This document shows, in pieces, positions 1 through 12,355 of a stretch of 54,247 nt of DNA. This stretch comes from Phoronis australis (lineage: Eukaryota; Phoronida; Phoronidae). The notes under the pieces were generated by a model. The model did no database searches. It was not told the DNA's origin and saw nothing but the letters and a program-made list of their open reading frames with translations. Each line of letters starts with the position of its first letter. Position 1 is the stretch's first letter. The translations under genes were made by a program, and so were the position numbers. The DNA lies in the NCBI GenBank assembly GCA_002633005.1, contig NMRA01001106.1, positions 1-54,247 on the forward strand, read 5' to 3'.

Positions 1-1475
1 TTATTTCACGGTGACAACATACAAGACAATACATTTCGTTGCTCTCACCACAAAAACAGAATCGAAAATAGATAACGAGTCGTTGAATACAGATGTCATA
101 TATACACATATGCAAAAACGTTTCGTTTTAATTGAGTCAAAACATTATCATCGACCAGTGGAAAAAATCCCACAAGTGAGTGTAAATATTAACGTAGATG
201 CATGGTAATATCCATCGCTTAATGAACCTATGGTCAGTGATTGTGTTTATTGTAAGCATGACATGTAAACAGTACGTTATCTACAGTCAGTGCCTTGGCC
301 TTAAAACTAATGTGTTAACTGTTTTTCAGTTAGTAATTGCTTTGGCCTAAAACCAAATTGTTGGCAGTTCAACTCTTGACTAATTTCTCTGGCCTTCCTT
401 GGTTAAGTTGCTCTCTTGAGTTGCACTCTGTACATGCATATTCGTTTAAGCATATAAACGTGCTCAACGTGATTCACAATTTATTGATCTAGTCCAAAAA
501 TATATTCTACTATACCCTTGATTTAATTTGAAACTTTGTTCAAAATTGGATTGCCTTCAGGAAATGTTTTACAATTTTCTTCATTAAACACACCTCTTGC
601 TCTCTTCTTTTCCAGTTTAATTGTCGGTAACATATGACACTGGAACACAGTCCACACGATAAAATGAATACAATCGTTGTACAAGTATAGTCAAACAACT
701 AATAATGAACAAAAGGCACGACCTCGGGTGACTGCTCCATATTTTACACGAAAAATTTGACTGCAACACGTTTTCATTGGACAACACAGTGTATGCCAAC
801 AAGCTACATTGTAGAGTGTACAAACGCCATGCAGGCTTTCTTAGAGACTGGGTCACATTAAAATAATACTAAACTAGAGTCTTCCTCAAAATGAACCTAT
901 TTTAACATTTTCCCTGTTTTAGTTAAACAAACGATTCATTCTACAAAGAGAATCAATGCGCTATGACCGCTACCAACCCTCAAAAGTTAGCAGGAAGTCT
1001 GAAGAGCCTAGTCTACGAAGTTACTTTGGTATATGTCCGTAATGAGTGTGACCACAGCTGTGGGTGACCGTGGCAAGCTTTTGCCACGGAAGGAAAAAAA
1101 TCATGCCTAAGTAGGTGACAGAGCCTAGGCTGTGTGCTGTAGACGCAATACACTTGCAATTAATGAGCAAGGTCACGCAAGTCTTTGCAAGATTTCGAGA
1201 TACATTTCGAGCGAAACACGTGTCACACTTATGGCTTTGCTCGCGAGTGTCTTGCGTCTATGTAACTCATAGTTTCACCGGATTGGGTGAAATCAGTAAA
1301 TTACCTGTAGGGTTTAGTTGTATTAATAAAAGATCACAAAATAGTTGTTATCCTAAATTATTATGTACACAAATGTTACTGAACGATTGTAAGAGCTGGT
1401 CGACTTGTATACCAGCTAATTACCATGGGGCTCACAGGTACGTGATTTTTGCCTTGCGAGAAACTTGTGACATCT
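1..1475. other. No gene recognised
   Basis: AT-rich sequence with short unconvincing frames on both strands. No repeat structure stands out. Confidence 0.6.
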
Positions 1476-1831
1476 TCAAGGCATCTTTGAACAAGCAAAA
1501 GCGCACGGCGATTGGGTTGACGTGACTTTTTGAATCAATGATGACGTAGGAAGAATTCCAGTTCGCAAGAAAGTGAAAAATCCGCAGGTGCCGTCCGAGT
1601 TGAAGATTTTGCGGCAAATTCTTCCGAAATTCCCAAAAGCAGCTTGAGTCGTTTGCTCTTCGCTGGGCGACGTCAAACTTAGTGTTGTCTGCTCAGTTGG
1701 GACAGGCTGCACGCCCACTGTTACCGGGTCAGCTGGGATAGTCTGAACGCTCACTGTTACCGGGTCAGCTAAGAAAGTCGAAATGCTCGTAGGTACCGGG
1801 TCTCCAGCAGTTTCTTTATTTTTTGCATTGG
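1476..1831 (-). CDS. Unassigned Pro/Thr-rich open exon
   Basis: A good acceptor (TTTCTCGTGTATTTATTCAG) at 1832 is followed by 117 open codons to a stop. The start has imperfect repeats (ADPVTVSVQTIP, ADPVTVGVQPVP), then Thr/Ser-rich sequence (TEQTTLSLTSPSEEQTTQ) and a Cys-containing tail (GRICRKIFNSDGTCGFF). Incoming phase would be 1, so it does not follow exon 12 of the protease gene directly. It could be a distal 3' exon of that gene or part of another minus-strand gene. The upstream continuation of the frame is a His-rich translation of a trinucleotide repeat and is excluded. Confidence 0.38.
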
Positions 1832-1910
1832 CTGAATAAATACACGAGAAAATCTGATAATTAAACCGTAAATGAGACGAATAGTGTGGAAGACCGAGGA
1901 TATATAGCGA

Positions 1911-2066
1911 TATGATGATGAACGATGAACATGATAACGAAGAAGGCGGTGGTGATGGTGATGATGATGGTGGTGGTGATGAAGGTGATGATGACCACGA
2001 TGACGGTGACTCCAAATGATGATGATGTTGATGACTACGATCATGATGGTGTTGATGTTTATGGTA
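1911..2066. repeat. GAT/GGT trinucleotide microsatellite
   Basis: Interrupted ATGATGATGGTGGTGGTGATG repeat. It creates long spurious open frames on both strands (poly-His, poly-Met/Asp), not interpreted as coding. Confidence 0.85.
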
Positions 2067-2205
2067 ATAATGACAAAGGATTATATTGTCACGGCGTGAC
2101 AATAATGGACTCTGCGCGTGCGTATTATAGGAATTGTTATGGGAAGTTACTGACAGCAACCCGTTTACCAACATGAAAAGGAATCCTTTAAAATTGTAAG
2201 AGAAA

Positions 2206-3250
2206 TGACATATTAACATTTTGATGACCTTTCCACTAATTGACCTCTACCGGTGCATTATGAGCTCCGATGAGGGAATAATTGTTAACACGATTAAAAG
2301 TGTGGTTAATGCTATAAATGACAGAATTTTGTTTTACTTTGAGATCTTCAGAATACAAGATGAATGAATTGGTCAAACTTTCAGAAGAAAAATGCAGCTA
2401 ATGACCCCATGGGTGCACCAAATGACCTGAAAATTTAGAATTCAAACTCAATCGCACTTAGTAAACAGGTATGTAATTTTGAAGTCTCTAACTCAAAATT
2501 TTAGTTTACACTCAATGACCTTTGACTTATTTTTTCTGATTGGTTAGGCCTATTGCGAAGTAAAGTAGGGTATTCAATTGGCATGTTGACTTACACCAGT
2601 GTACTGAAATTGAAAAGAATTCCTTGAAAAACGTTACAGATATAACATTTTGAATGTTACATGACCTTTGCATTAATTGACCCTATGCGGTGCATTATAA
2701 GCATCTTAAGGAGAATTATTGCAAAGCCCATGAAAAATGTGTTTAATGCTGAGAATCACAGTTGTCTAACGGTTGACACATCACAATACTTGGTGTATGA
2801 AAAGGTCGAATTTTCAGAAGAAAAATGCACCTAATGACCCCGTGATTGCATTAAATGACCTGAAACTTTAGATTCCGAATTGAATTACCTGTGCCAATCA
2901 GACCTGTTAATTTGAAGTTTCTAGCTCAAAATCTTTGTTTGCACCTAATGACCTTTGACCTGTTTAACCTGATTGGATGACCCGATTACTTAGAAAAGTA
3001 ATTTTTAAATTGCCTTATTGAATTATACCTGTGTACCTAATTTGAAAAGAATAGCATTTTAAATAAAGAAGGTGTAGCATTTTGAAAATTACATGACCTT
3101 TGCACCAAATGACCTCTTCCGGTGCATTATTATATATGACTATATAACGAATCAAAATTTATATACTGCCTACCAAATGTTAAATTTGAAGAACATACCT
3201 GCAACCATTTTGGAGTTATTAAGTGTCAAAGTTGGTCGGAAGAAGAATAA
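2206..3250. repeat. Roughly 431 bp tandem repeat (about 2.4 units) rich in TGACCT half-sites
   Basis: The anchor ATTTTGA...TGACCTTT recurs at about 2217, 2648 and 3079. Each unit carries CGGTGCATTAT, AATGACCCC-TG, AAATGACCTGAAA and AATGACCTTTGAC. The second unit has TGACCTTTGACCT, a direct repeat of the nuclear-receptor half-site with 1 bp spacing. Probably a transposon-derived satellite; no coding potential. Confidence 0.7.
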
Positions 3251-3251
3251 G

Positions 3252-3383
3252 AATAAGAAGAATAAAATTGAATAAAACCCAGGAACAACAGTACTCTGCG
3301 CTTACACGCGCAGAGTAATAAGAAGAATAAAATTGAAGAAAACCCAGGAACAACAGTAATCTGCGCTTACACGAGCAGAGTAA
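3252..3383. repeat. 66 bp direct duplication with GC hairpin
   Basis: Two units, 3252-3317 and 3318-3383, each reading AAGAATAAAATTGA, AAACCCAGGAACAACAGTA, then a stem-loop (CTCTGCGC-TTACAC-GCGCAGAG in unit 1). It follows an AAGAAT-rich stretch, resembling the tail of a non-autonomous element attached to the 431 bp repeats. Confidence 0.65.
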
Positions 3384-3711
3384 TAAACGTTCGCTCGAAC
3401 TCCCAGAATAGTCGTCGGATCTACAGACTAAGACAAGAGGAGATAGTGAAACTATATTTCGATACGTCACATCTTCACTAACACTCGAGGTGCCTAGTGT
3501 TGTGACCTGTTGTTATTAGTTTTAACGATGTCTCGATTTATTTCGGCCTGAAGATGAGATATTAACGGACTCGAAATGTAGACGTTTTTTAGAGCAATAG
3601 ACAACACTGACGTGCATTAATCAAATTATGCGTACAAGAGGGGGCGCTGCCTGTTTTAATAATTTTTAGAGAAGCACCCAATTCTTTGTCACAGCATATA
3701 GTTGAAAGTAG

Positions 3712-3714
<3 letters not shown>

Positions 3715-3769
<55 letters not shown>

Positions 3770-3823
3770 TGTATGATGTATGTATGTATATTAGATACAT
3801 GAATGTGTGTGTGCGCGTGCGCA

Positions 3824-3876
<53 letters not shown>

Positions 3877-3878
3877 AT
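3715..3878. repeat. Compound microsatellite (TA)n-(TATG)n-(GT)n
   Basis: Consecutive TA, GTAT and GT tracts with a short GTGCGCGTGCGCAC interruption. Open frames across it are simple-sequence artefacts. Confidence 0.95.
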
Positions 3879-4548
3879 GCGTGTGCATGGTCGTGGGCAT
3901 GAGCGTGTGAGTAAAGCTCGATATGGGGCGAGCGAGCGTGTAATTAATATAATTATTACAGGCGTCCCGCAGTTCGAGCGCCAGTTTTGTCTACTAAATA
4001 GCAGCCATCCAATCGCTTCTCAAAATCTACATGTAGGATTTCTGTAATCAGCCATTGCTTACATTTCCATGGTTGGTCACCTTTCCCGCTACGGTTTCGC
4101 GAGAGGAATAAGAAAGAGTAGTTTATATACAAAAGTAATGAGTGCCTCAGTGTGCAATTTCTGAACTAAGATTCCAGAAATGCGAAGTTTATCATCAGAC
4201 TTCAAAGGTGTTAGAATGTTTCGGGAACAAAAGTATATATTTCCACTTAATCGAATGCATTTATAAAAGCCAAGCCATGACCTGACGAGGGAATCGCAGA
4301 TCAACGTCACTGGTTCACCCACTTGGTCCCATAATTTTACTTGTGACACGATGTTTAAATGGTTACAGATAAGGTTTCTCCATACAATTGTGGCAACAAA
4401 TGAATTTCTTGTCAAAATTGGTGTCAAGCGACTCAGTTCTCTGTAAATTGGTGTCAAGAGACTTAGTTTTCTGAACATTTTCTAAAAGAGACCCGGATAA
4501 TATGACACATCTCTACTATTGTATTCAGAACAATGACTTCTTGTCTGC

Positions 4549-4697
4549 AATCAGTCATTTTGTTATTTGACAAAATACAATCAGTCATTTGTTATTTGAC
4601 AAAATATAATCAGTCATTTGTTATTTGACAAAATACAATCAGTCATTTGTTATTTGACAAAATACAATCAGTCATTTGTTATTTGACAAAATACAAT
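4549..4697. repeat. 29 bp minisatellite, about 5 units
   Basis: Unit AATCAGTCATTTG followed by TTATTTGACAAAATAC, nearly perfect. The first unit has one extra T and one unit has TATAATC for TACAATC. TTTGACAAA inside each unit gives a short palindrome-like core. Confidence 0.95.
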
Positions 4698-5054
4698 CTT
4701 TAGGCTCTCGTCTTAGAGACGGATTTTTCAGGATATACAACTCAGATACAAGTTACTAAGGCATACAGGTGTATTTCTTGGAAAATATGACATCTACAGC
4801 CAACCACTCAGAATGCTTCTACTTCAATACAAACGATTAAGAAGAAGGGACTTAAGTACAAGCAAATGGGCAAATATCTGTACTTCAGACACTGTGAACC
4901 TGAAGAATTTAACAGTATGGTCCTCTGAGTCTCTTTTGTTTTCTGGAGTACTCATGGGTTCTAATTCTGTGGACACTTCTGGAAATACGTGCGAGAGTAA
5001 GTGTGATGGGTGAGCGTGTAGGCCTATATGTGTACGTGCGAGTGTTGTGTGCTT

Positions 5055-5087
5055 GCGTGTGTGTGTGCGTGTGTGTGTGTGTGTGTT
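5055..5087. repeat. GT microsatellite
   Basis: GT dinucleotide run with one GC interruption. Confidence 0.9.
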
Positions 5088-7914
5088 CCATCATTGTGTG
5101 TTGTGCATTGCTTTTGTGTTTTGAATAAATAAAACGAAACTAGGACGATTGGCAGACATTTATCATCGGAGGAGAACCGACAAACACGAATTAATTGAGA
5201 AAAATNTGCTGCTTCGATATTCGGATAGTCGTAAACATTGTCTGCATGTAGCAACATCGTATTACGGTTTTTTGTTACAGCAATTCAATTTGTCAAGCAG
5301 CACAGAAATTGAACTAGCCCTCGTTTCTCCTAATGTGAAACTCAACATTTTCTACTGAATCGCTAGAATGATGGCCATGTCACGTGATGACTGAGACGTG
5401 GCACCCATGAGGAGGTAGCGGTTTGATGTCAAACATGTAAATGTACATGTACATGTAGATAGTACGAGCTAAGCTGGTAATTAAAGTGACGAACCGTGAC
5501 ATTAGGAGTACATGTACCTGCTACAGAATACCCGCTTTGTAGCATTATGCTATGATCTTTAACCTAATATTACGTGACGACAGGTCTAATATGATAATGA
5601 TAAGGTAATTGTTAAGTACGAAAGAAGTCGTTGTCAGGTGGTCGTGGTAGACTGCTTTCTGAAGATGGACGCATAAAATAGATTCTAAAAATGTCTTTAC
5701 ATTAAAATAATCTTATTTCAGTTGCCAACGAAGCACATCCAGAACGTTTACATATCAAAAACTTGCCCTGAAAAATCAAATTGCGAGCTTGCCACACTCC
5801 TTCCAAAATGTGACCTCACAACCTCCTCTCAGTTCCGAACGAATGTCCACACTAATATTATCAGGACAGGGTCTTTTCAGTACATATTTGTTAGGCTTAA
5901 TTAGAATGTTCCTTGGTTTTGCAGAAAATGTGAACTCGAACTCACGCTATCGGAATTTTCACACTCGAACCTGGATACATCGTTGATGTATACATGTAGA
6001 TGGCGCTTTGATCAATTAGAATCTCAAAGAGCTCATTTGTCTCAAGTATGCCGCGCTCGCGCTTCAGCAGCAGACGCTCTCAGGCGAGTCACGTTATCAA
6101 ATTATTAGAGTTCTCTCAATCTACTGCGTATTTTTGGACTGGTGAAAACATCGGTTTCCCTTTTTTGTATTGTTTTAGTTTCATGTCTAAGTCATCTTTT
6201 CACTTTGATACAAATCGAGAGTGAACACTTCGTTGAATTGTCACTATTATCGAAAATAATTAGGGGTCTTTTCATAGCTCCGCTCCTTCATTGCAAAAAC
6301 ATCATCCAAGAACTCTCAAAGTCAGAAGAGTTGATCCAATTTCATCTATTCACAGTTTATAATTTGCAATACTGCCGCGAGCTCAACGAGTCCAAATTTA
6401 TGTATATATTATTTACGTGCCTATTGAAGTATTATTCATTTCATAGGTATATGGATGTGTAATGGCGCGTTCACTAACTCCGCAAAAGTTTGATTGAAAG
6501 CCCAGACAGTTCTGGCGACAATTCCCCACAGAAGTGCGCCCCCCCCCCTTTCCCATGTCGTGCTTGAATAAGAGCCTTGAGACAGCTATCAACTTTCCCC
6601 AACATGTTTATTACATACTACAAAATAATAACTACCATAACAGTAAATTTTATAAACTTAACACAAAAACGTTAACAAAAGGACATTTTTAATAGGATGT
6701 TCTATCGAAACAGAACCCCCGGTGTAAAAGAGATATCCCGGAGTCGAAAACAGACTTCCGCAACTTAAAACAGCTGAACACCCTGATTAACTTCTTGTCA
6801 CATGTCACGAGTGTACGATTGGTAACAAAAATCCGCCAAAAGGATATACAACGCAAGCATATCTTGACTTTTCGGTTTCAGAACTGAAGCACTACCCACG
6901 CTGTGACACGTGACCTACTGTACTGAGCCTGATTTGAAACGATAACAGTTGTTCTCAAGTTCGGATATCTTGTTTTAACTCAGTAACGGACAAGCTATAT
7001 TTATAACAGTTATTGACCTAAAGCAATGTTGCTTTGCTTAGAACGAGCTTAACGCCTCACTTAAGAAATACTTGAATATTGTTAACCATTTTGCCATGCA
7101 ATCAGTTTTTGGGGTGAGTGTAATCAACGCTGGGTATTGGAAAGCAGCGTCAACAGAAAGCTTCTTGATGTCATTTAGTCTATGGGACTGAGTCTGTGAT
7201 TAAAAAAAGGTTAGCATGTTTTTGCAGAAAACCAGAGAAGGCCACTGAAATGACATTACTAAAATTTCCGGCTGAGGATACGTTCAGGATTTATCGCGAG
7301 ATTTCCGTCTTCTAGAAATCCATTTCATAATGTAGTCTAGACTAGTTAATGGCGGCGTAGTTTACCGTTCAGCAGTAAATTCTTCAGGCACACTGGACTT
7401 GCATTGTTGAAAGACAAGACTTGTAAACCTGTTGTAATGACGAGAATGTCAAAGGAACAAGGTCAATCAAGAACTGTATTGTACTGCAGACGAGGGGAGA
7501 ACGAGAGTGGTGGAAAGATGGAACAGGAAGATGAAAAATACCATCTTTTTAGCCAATTCCACTGCGGTAGTGGCGATGTTCTCAGTAATTCGGTTAATCG
7601 GTACAACAACGCCAGACATTCGCCCATTAAATTAGTGTATATATATGTATTCATGCCTAAACACAATGTAGAGGATATACAAGGTTCATTTTATAAACTT
7701 GAATTACACAAGACAAAAGAGTAAGCGTTAAGAAACACTGTTTTTGATAAAGTTTAAAGAAATATTGTTAAAACAAATGGTACATGTATGTTGTCACAAA
7801 CATGACATTTGAAAATGAATTTTGCTTACAAGGGGAACAATAAAAAGTGAGTTTCAGTTGCTAAATAACACATTTTCAAACGGAATAAAATCGACAAAAT
7901 CAACGGGCGTAGCG

Positions 7915-8156
7915 AGTCATGGTCTCAACTTCCATCGGCAGCTGGGTGTCCCCGTGTCTTCATGGGGCTCCTCCTTGTGCTGATTACCAAGGGTAGCTGC
8001 CACTCGATTCTTGCCTGGGTTATGCTAAAAATGGTGCTGCATGCGAAGGATATCGACAAAGCGACTGCAGTGAATAGTGTGTGCCTTCTGCTTCGACGAT
8101 GCGCTGCGTTGCGAAAAGGTCCATATTGCCTAAAACAGCCCCAAATAGAGACTTAA
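7915..8156. other. Unrecognised open, GC-richer segment
   Basis: Plus frame from ATG 7962 (MGLLLVLITKGSCHSILAWV ...) and a minus frame (containing FATQRIVEAEGTHYSLQSLC) are both open. Composition differs from the surroundings. Neither is recognised; possibly a fragment of a transposon or retroposed gene. Confidence 0.2.
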
Positions 8157-8892
8157 TTAAGTTATCTAAACCCACTATGTATTCGTGGAGTTCTGAAAAC
8201 GCGTATGTTGTTTTAGATTTATTACTAAGTCAGGTTTTGATGTTAAATTAATACAAATCGGCAGTGAACTCTTAGTTAAATGCTCACTACGATTGAAAAT
8301 TCAGTGTAAGTAGGGATCTGTTCTTGCAACGACCCCAATTTAAGTCCTTATAGATATCTTATCTGCGCATTTTTATTATATCATTAGAATATTTTGTGAA
8401 TCAAAGAGGGCTTCATAATAAAATTGAAGGTTAAATGGTCGAAACAGGATTACTTCTCTAAAACTACATGTCAAACTCTGACTTATATTTTGAGAATTCT
8501 TCACTCTCCCTCTGCGTCAGTCTGTGTTCAACAAAACTGCCATTCATGTTGTGCTGGAGTATGTCACAACTGTAACTGCATACTTACCGTTTAAATTTCA
8601 TTTTCACGCAGATGATAGCCCAAAAACATTGATGGCATTTACACAGTTTAATAAGTGTACTAACGACCAAGGCAAAATAAAAAATCAAAGCAAATTTCAT
8701 TTGTCTCGTTATTACTGCACTTCTCACTTCCATGAATGTTAACGGTTACAAGTTTGAATTTTTAGCATCTTCAAAACGAAACTCTGGCAATGGACATCTG
8801 GACAACTGACATTGACTGCCTGGAATGGCGTTGGCATCAGATTCTGCAACAAAAACCTTGAATTACTATTTGTGTGTGCATTTTGTGCGGAA

Positions 8893-9132
8893 AAGCAGAG
8901 GCAGATCCACGTTTTCAGTAAGAGGGGCGGGTTTAGGATTCACGCAAATCCGAAGCGCGTAGCGTTACGCGTAGGGAAGTTCGGAGTGATTTCTCCCCTC
9001 CCGTGTCAGATTTGTTTTGGTTTTTAGTACCTGATTTCGTTTTCCTGGTGATAGTTTTTTAAATTATTATTGTTGATGTTGTCCCGAGTGGGGGTTGAAA
9101 CCCCTGAACCCCCGGTAGATCCGCTTCTGAAA
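8893..9132. mobile_element. Small element with GCGGATCTACC-type ends
   Basis: The left end CAGAGGCAGATCCACG and right end CCGGTAGATCCGCTTCTG are inverted relatives, with GGGGCGGG and ACCCCTGAACCCCC just inside. This end type is common in marine invertebrate DNA transposon derivatives. Open frames inside are not convincing. Confidence 0.5.
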
Positions 9133-10372
9133 AGTTTGGACATCTCACAATGTGCAGATTGTCTAACTAGCCAAGTGTCTACCAAACTGTATGTAGAAAT
9201 GCCATTTTTGTGCCTTTGTCAGTTTAAGAAACTCACGGCTTTGCTAACAACTGGTTGATAACATTTGCTGACTACAAATTGGTCTTAATAGTCTTCCATA
9301 GTCCATTCAGAGGTGGTTTCGGGTTAGTGAAAGAATTGCAGATAGCTGTTGCATGAAACCAAATTTAAGTGTTTTCAGGTTGGCTTGCTACTACGTGATT
9401 ACATAAGCATCGTGCTCTAAAGAGCTGCGAGTGTAACCAAACTAGCGTACACTTCTAGTTTGAGTAAAGAACAAGTTTAAGTCAAAGGTCATTTGTCAAT
9501 GTGTGGGCTCAACCAAAATTGAATTTCTTTGACAAAATGTGGATTTACACTCACGTTGAAACCTTTGGCAAGTCTATCAACATAGGTGGGACTTCCGTTC
9601 CACAAAAAGGTGTCTGAAGGTTTTGCATGTTGCCGGGAATTCTTCTACAGAATTTTGTGTTTTTGTTTTGAACCAGAGGTCCCGCTTTTTATACAAATTC
9701 CGATTTTAAATTCAGTTTTTCCGTTTTCTTTTCTCGAATTTTGACAGTAACAAATTTTGCAAAAGGTGTTCAAAATAACATTTGTCTCTCCCTTTTTCGA
9801 GTGTTACGCTACCCTGGGTAATAACAGTATTGATAACAGTGTATTCCAATATCACTTCTTTACTGTAACACACACAACGTACACGTATCGGGATCACTAA
9901 CTCTTGCTTTCTTTTGGTTAGGTTAATGCCTTGTTGTTGCTGTCTATTCTTTTAAACCGTTTTAAATCTACTTTAATTGCTGACCTTCTTTGGACAAAAA
10001 CTTGCTTAATTTGGGCAAACATATTCATGTTGCTCTAATTTAGTACAAGGATGTACACAAACATTTGAAATAATTATTTTGAACCTATGTTCCCGGGATA
10101 TATGAACCCACTCTTTTAAGATTTTTGTCAGTGACCCTACAGTTTACCTTTGGATGCTCTCGTAGAATGACAATTTTATATGGCTTAAATAAAAGACCTG
10201 AACTCGGGATGGATCATCTTCCTGAAAATGTGTACATTGGCTATTGAAGCCAAAATTCATTAGAAATACGAACATTTGTTCACATATATTTAATACTGTA
10301 CATGTATTTACACGAAGGTGGTTATTATGTCGACGGGAAGTCCCAAGTACATGTATATATCCTAATATTCAA

Positions 10373-10510
10373 TTAACAACCAGATATCCTTAAAAACAAA
10401 TAACAAGTAGATATCCTTACAATACAAATAACATGTAGCTATCTTTTCAATACAAATAACAACTAGATATCCTTACAATGAAAATAACAATTAGTTATCC
10501 TTGCAATACC
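10373..10510. repeat. Diverged roughly 30 bp minisatellite
   Basis: About five units of AATAACAACTAGATATCCTT followed by ACAATACAA, with 10-20% differences between units. Confidence 0.7.
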
Positions 10511-11755
10511 AATAACAAAACAATGTACACATTTAATGAAAAAAATTAGAAGTTTCGAGGTTTTTTCTCAATATTAAATTCTACAATAAAATGTGTGGAA
10601 AAGGGTGCATGTAAATAATTTTATTTACTCAATTACACTCATGCTGTTTCAAATTATACTCATAAAACACTACATTGACCGGGAATATGAACAAGATTGT
10701 ATTGTAATAATGGTTCGTTGATGAAAATCAACAAGTAAAGGTAAACCAACAATGACTCTCCGTATGACTGCGAATTACGATTTTCTTCAACATTCCGTTT
10801 GAACGCCCACATGATGACAATAAACTCCATATAAATAAACCTGTTACGTAAACAACATGCGCCTCCATCACCTCACGAAAACGATAACACGTGGACATAT
10901 CACGTGACACATACAATATAAGAGACACCTACGGGAACATCACCTGTATGAGTAATTCCAAAATGTGTTTAATACGTCTTGCTGAATTGGGAAATCATTC
11001 AATACACGTATATTTAAAGGGGAGTGTTCCAGTATTTAAAGTCACAATTGTAAATATGGTTACGTGACGAACATTTGCAGACGTGTATATTTTCGCAACT
11101 GTACATGTTAATGATGCGCATTTCCGCTCGTTTTAGTTGAGAATCTCATAAGTGGATATTGACGCAAGTCAGTTTAGACAAAACATGATCACTACATGTA
11201 TGCTCATCCAATACAACTCAAACTGTGTTCAAGGTTATATTGCATCACCACCCAAAGTAGCCACCACTGTGAGATACAGTTGACCTATGCATTATGGGTA
11301 CCCACTCAACTGTCGCCATATGTTAAGAGGTTTCCAAGGCAACTCCGCCCACATTGGAAGTTTAGCAGTTAGAAAGGCAAAGTGAAGTTACGATTTTTCA
11401 ATATTTTCGTGATTTTTTCAAGTAGCAAAACTCACATGGTGTTCTGAAAGTATGAATGTAAGGGGAGATGTACCTTTCAATTAAGCTAAATCTTTTCTTT
11501 TCTCTGATTGTAATGACTGTACTATGATGGCAAAAATCCACTCACTCGACAAACTTACTTTGACGCAGTTACCAAATATAACGAAGATCATGAAGGTATA
11601 AGAAGCAATAAAAGAATGTGCTACAGCTCTGTAAATAATGTAATTGCGAGTAAAATGCAATAATAGAACAATGAAAACCGTTCCCAGTCAGAGCCCCGTA
11701 ACTGCAGATTAAACAGTGACACATTGGGGAGCTCAAAATTCAGTGAAAGCTTTGA

Positions 11756-12211
11756 CCAATAGCAGATGTAGCTTCTGGGTCATGCTTATTGGTGATTTTG
11801 TGACCTATAAAATGCCCGGGTTTCAAAAAGGTCTTCCGTTGGGGAAAATTTCCATGCATAGTTGTTTATCACTGTCGCTTATGGAGTCGTTCATGGAGTC
11901 GTAGATGGCCTCGATGCAAATCCCTTGTTCAATCGAACGAGGGGCAATTTCAGCAATCGAAACCGTATGAAAGGGTGGAACAGCCGGAAAAATCAACGCG
12001 TGCACCACGGCCACACTGGCTTCCTGTCGCTCGTCAGGTACAAAGCCTGGACAACCGGAACTACCAGTACCAAAATTTGAACTGGTTTTGTAAAGGGCTC
12101 TGCAACTATCATCTAACTTCGGGTAGACGTCGAAGCCAAATCTATCTTGTGACCACTGCTTTAGCTCGTCATGCTGAAATAGACAAGTTTATAAGCGTGG
12201 ATGGTGCTTAA
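11756..12211 (+). promoter_or_regulatory. Candidate plus-strand promoter and first exon
   Basis: CCAAT at 11756, an inverted CCAAT (ATTGG) at 11788 and TATAAAA at 11806 precede a GC-richer stretch (11880-12080). Downstream there are tiny upstream frames (MESFMES), an ATG at 11968 in the frame MKGWNSRKNQRVHHGHTG, a possible donor GTCAG|GTACAA at about 12039, and another frame open to 12211. No family is recognised. Promoter-like spacing may be chance. Confidence 0.28.
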
Positions 12212-12355
12212 GATAAAGTTTTATAAAAAGAATACAATTGACTGGCTTGTGTGACAAGATTATTGTAGTTATATTTGAAGGAGAATCATGTCCGCTAACA
12301 GGTGTACCCTATCGCAAGCCGTTCGGCGGAAAACGTCGCCAGTAATGACGTACGA

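Larger units (their letters stand above)
3879..8890. other. Non-coding stretch apart from listed repeats
   Basis: Contains the 29 bp minisatellite, a GT run, TACATGTA clusters near 5440, a C-run near 6540 and the segment at 7915. Several frames open here begin at non-ATG codons and have no splice-site context. The single N of the window is at 5206. Confidence 0.55.
9133..12341. other. Mostly non-coding
   Basis: Besides the candidate promoter at 11756 and the minisatellite at 10373 nothing is supported. I searched the minus strand for a Ser-nucleophile exon (G-SGSP) of the protease gene here and did not find one. Confidence 0.5.

Noticed and set aside
1769-2219. Long open frames rich in His/Ser or Met/Asp on both strands
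   Set aside because: They are translations of the GAT/GGT trinucleotide repeat; only the part below 1832 has splice context.
3589-4047. Open frames of Thr-His or Tyr-Ile-Cys-Val repeats
   Set aside because: Produced by the TA/TATG/GT microsatellite.
4549-4697. CRISPR-like 29 bp repeats
   Set aside because: Direct head-to-tail repeats with no spacers.
6142-6462. 106-codon plus-strand frame with a hydrophobic start
   Set aside because: Its first codon is GTG, not ATG, and there is no splice context or homology.
9540-9610. Minus-strand WNGSPTYV followed by a GTGAGT donor, as a possible Ser exon of the protease
   Set aside because: The position expected for the nucleophile is Asn, the acceptor is poor, and the surrounding residues do not resemble the family.
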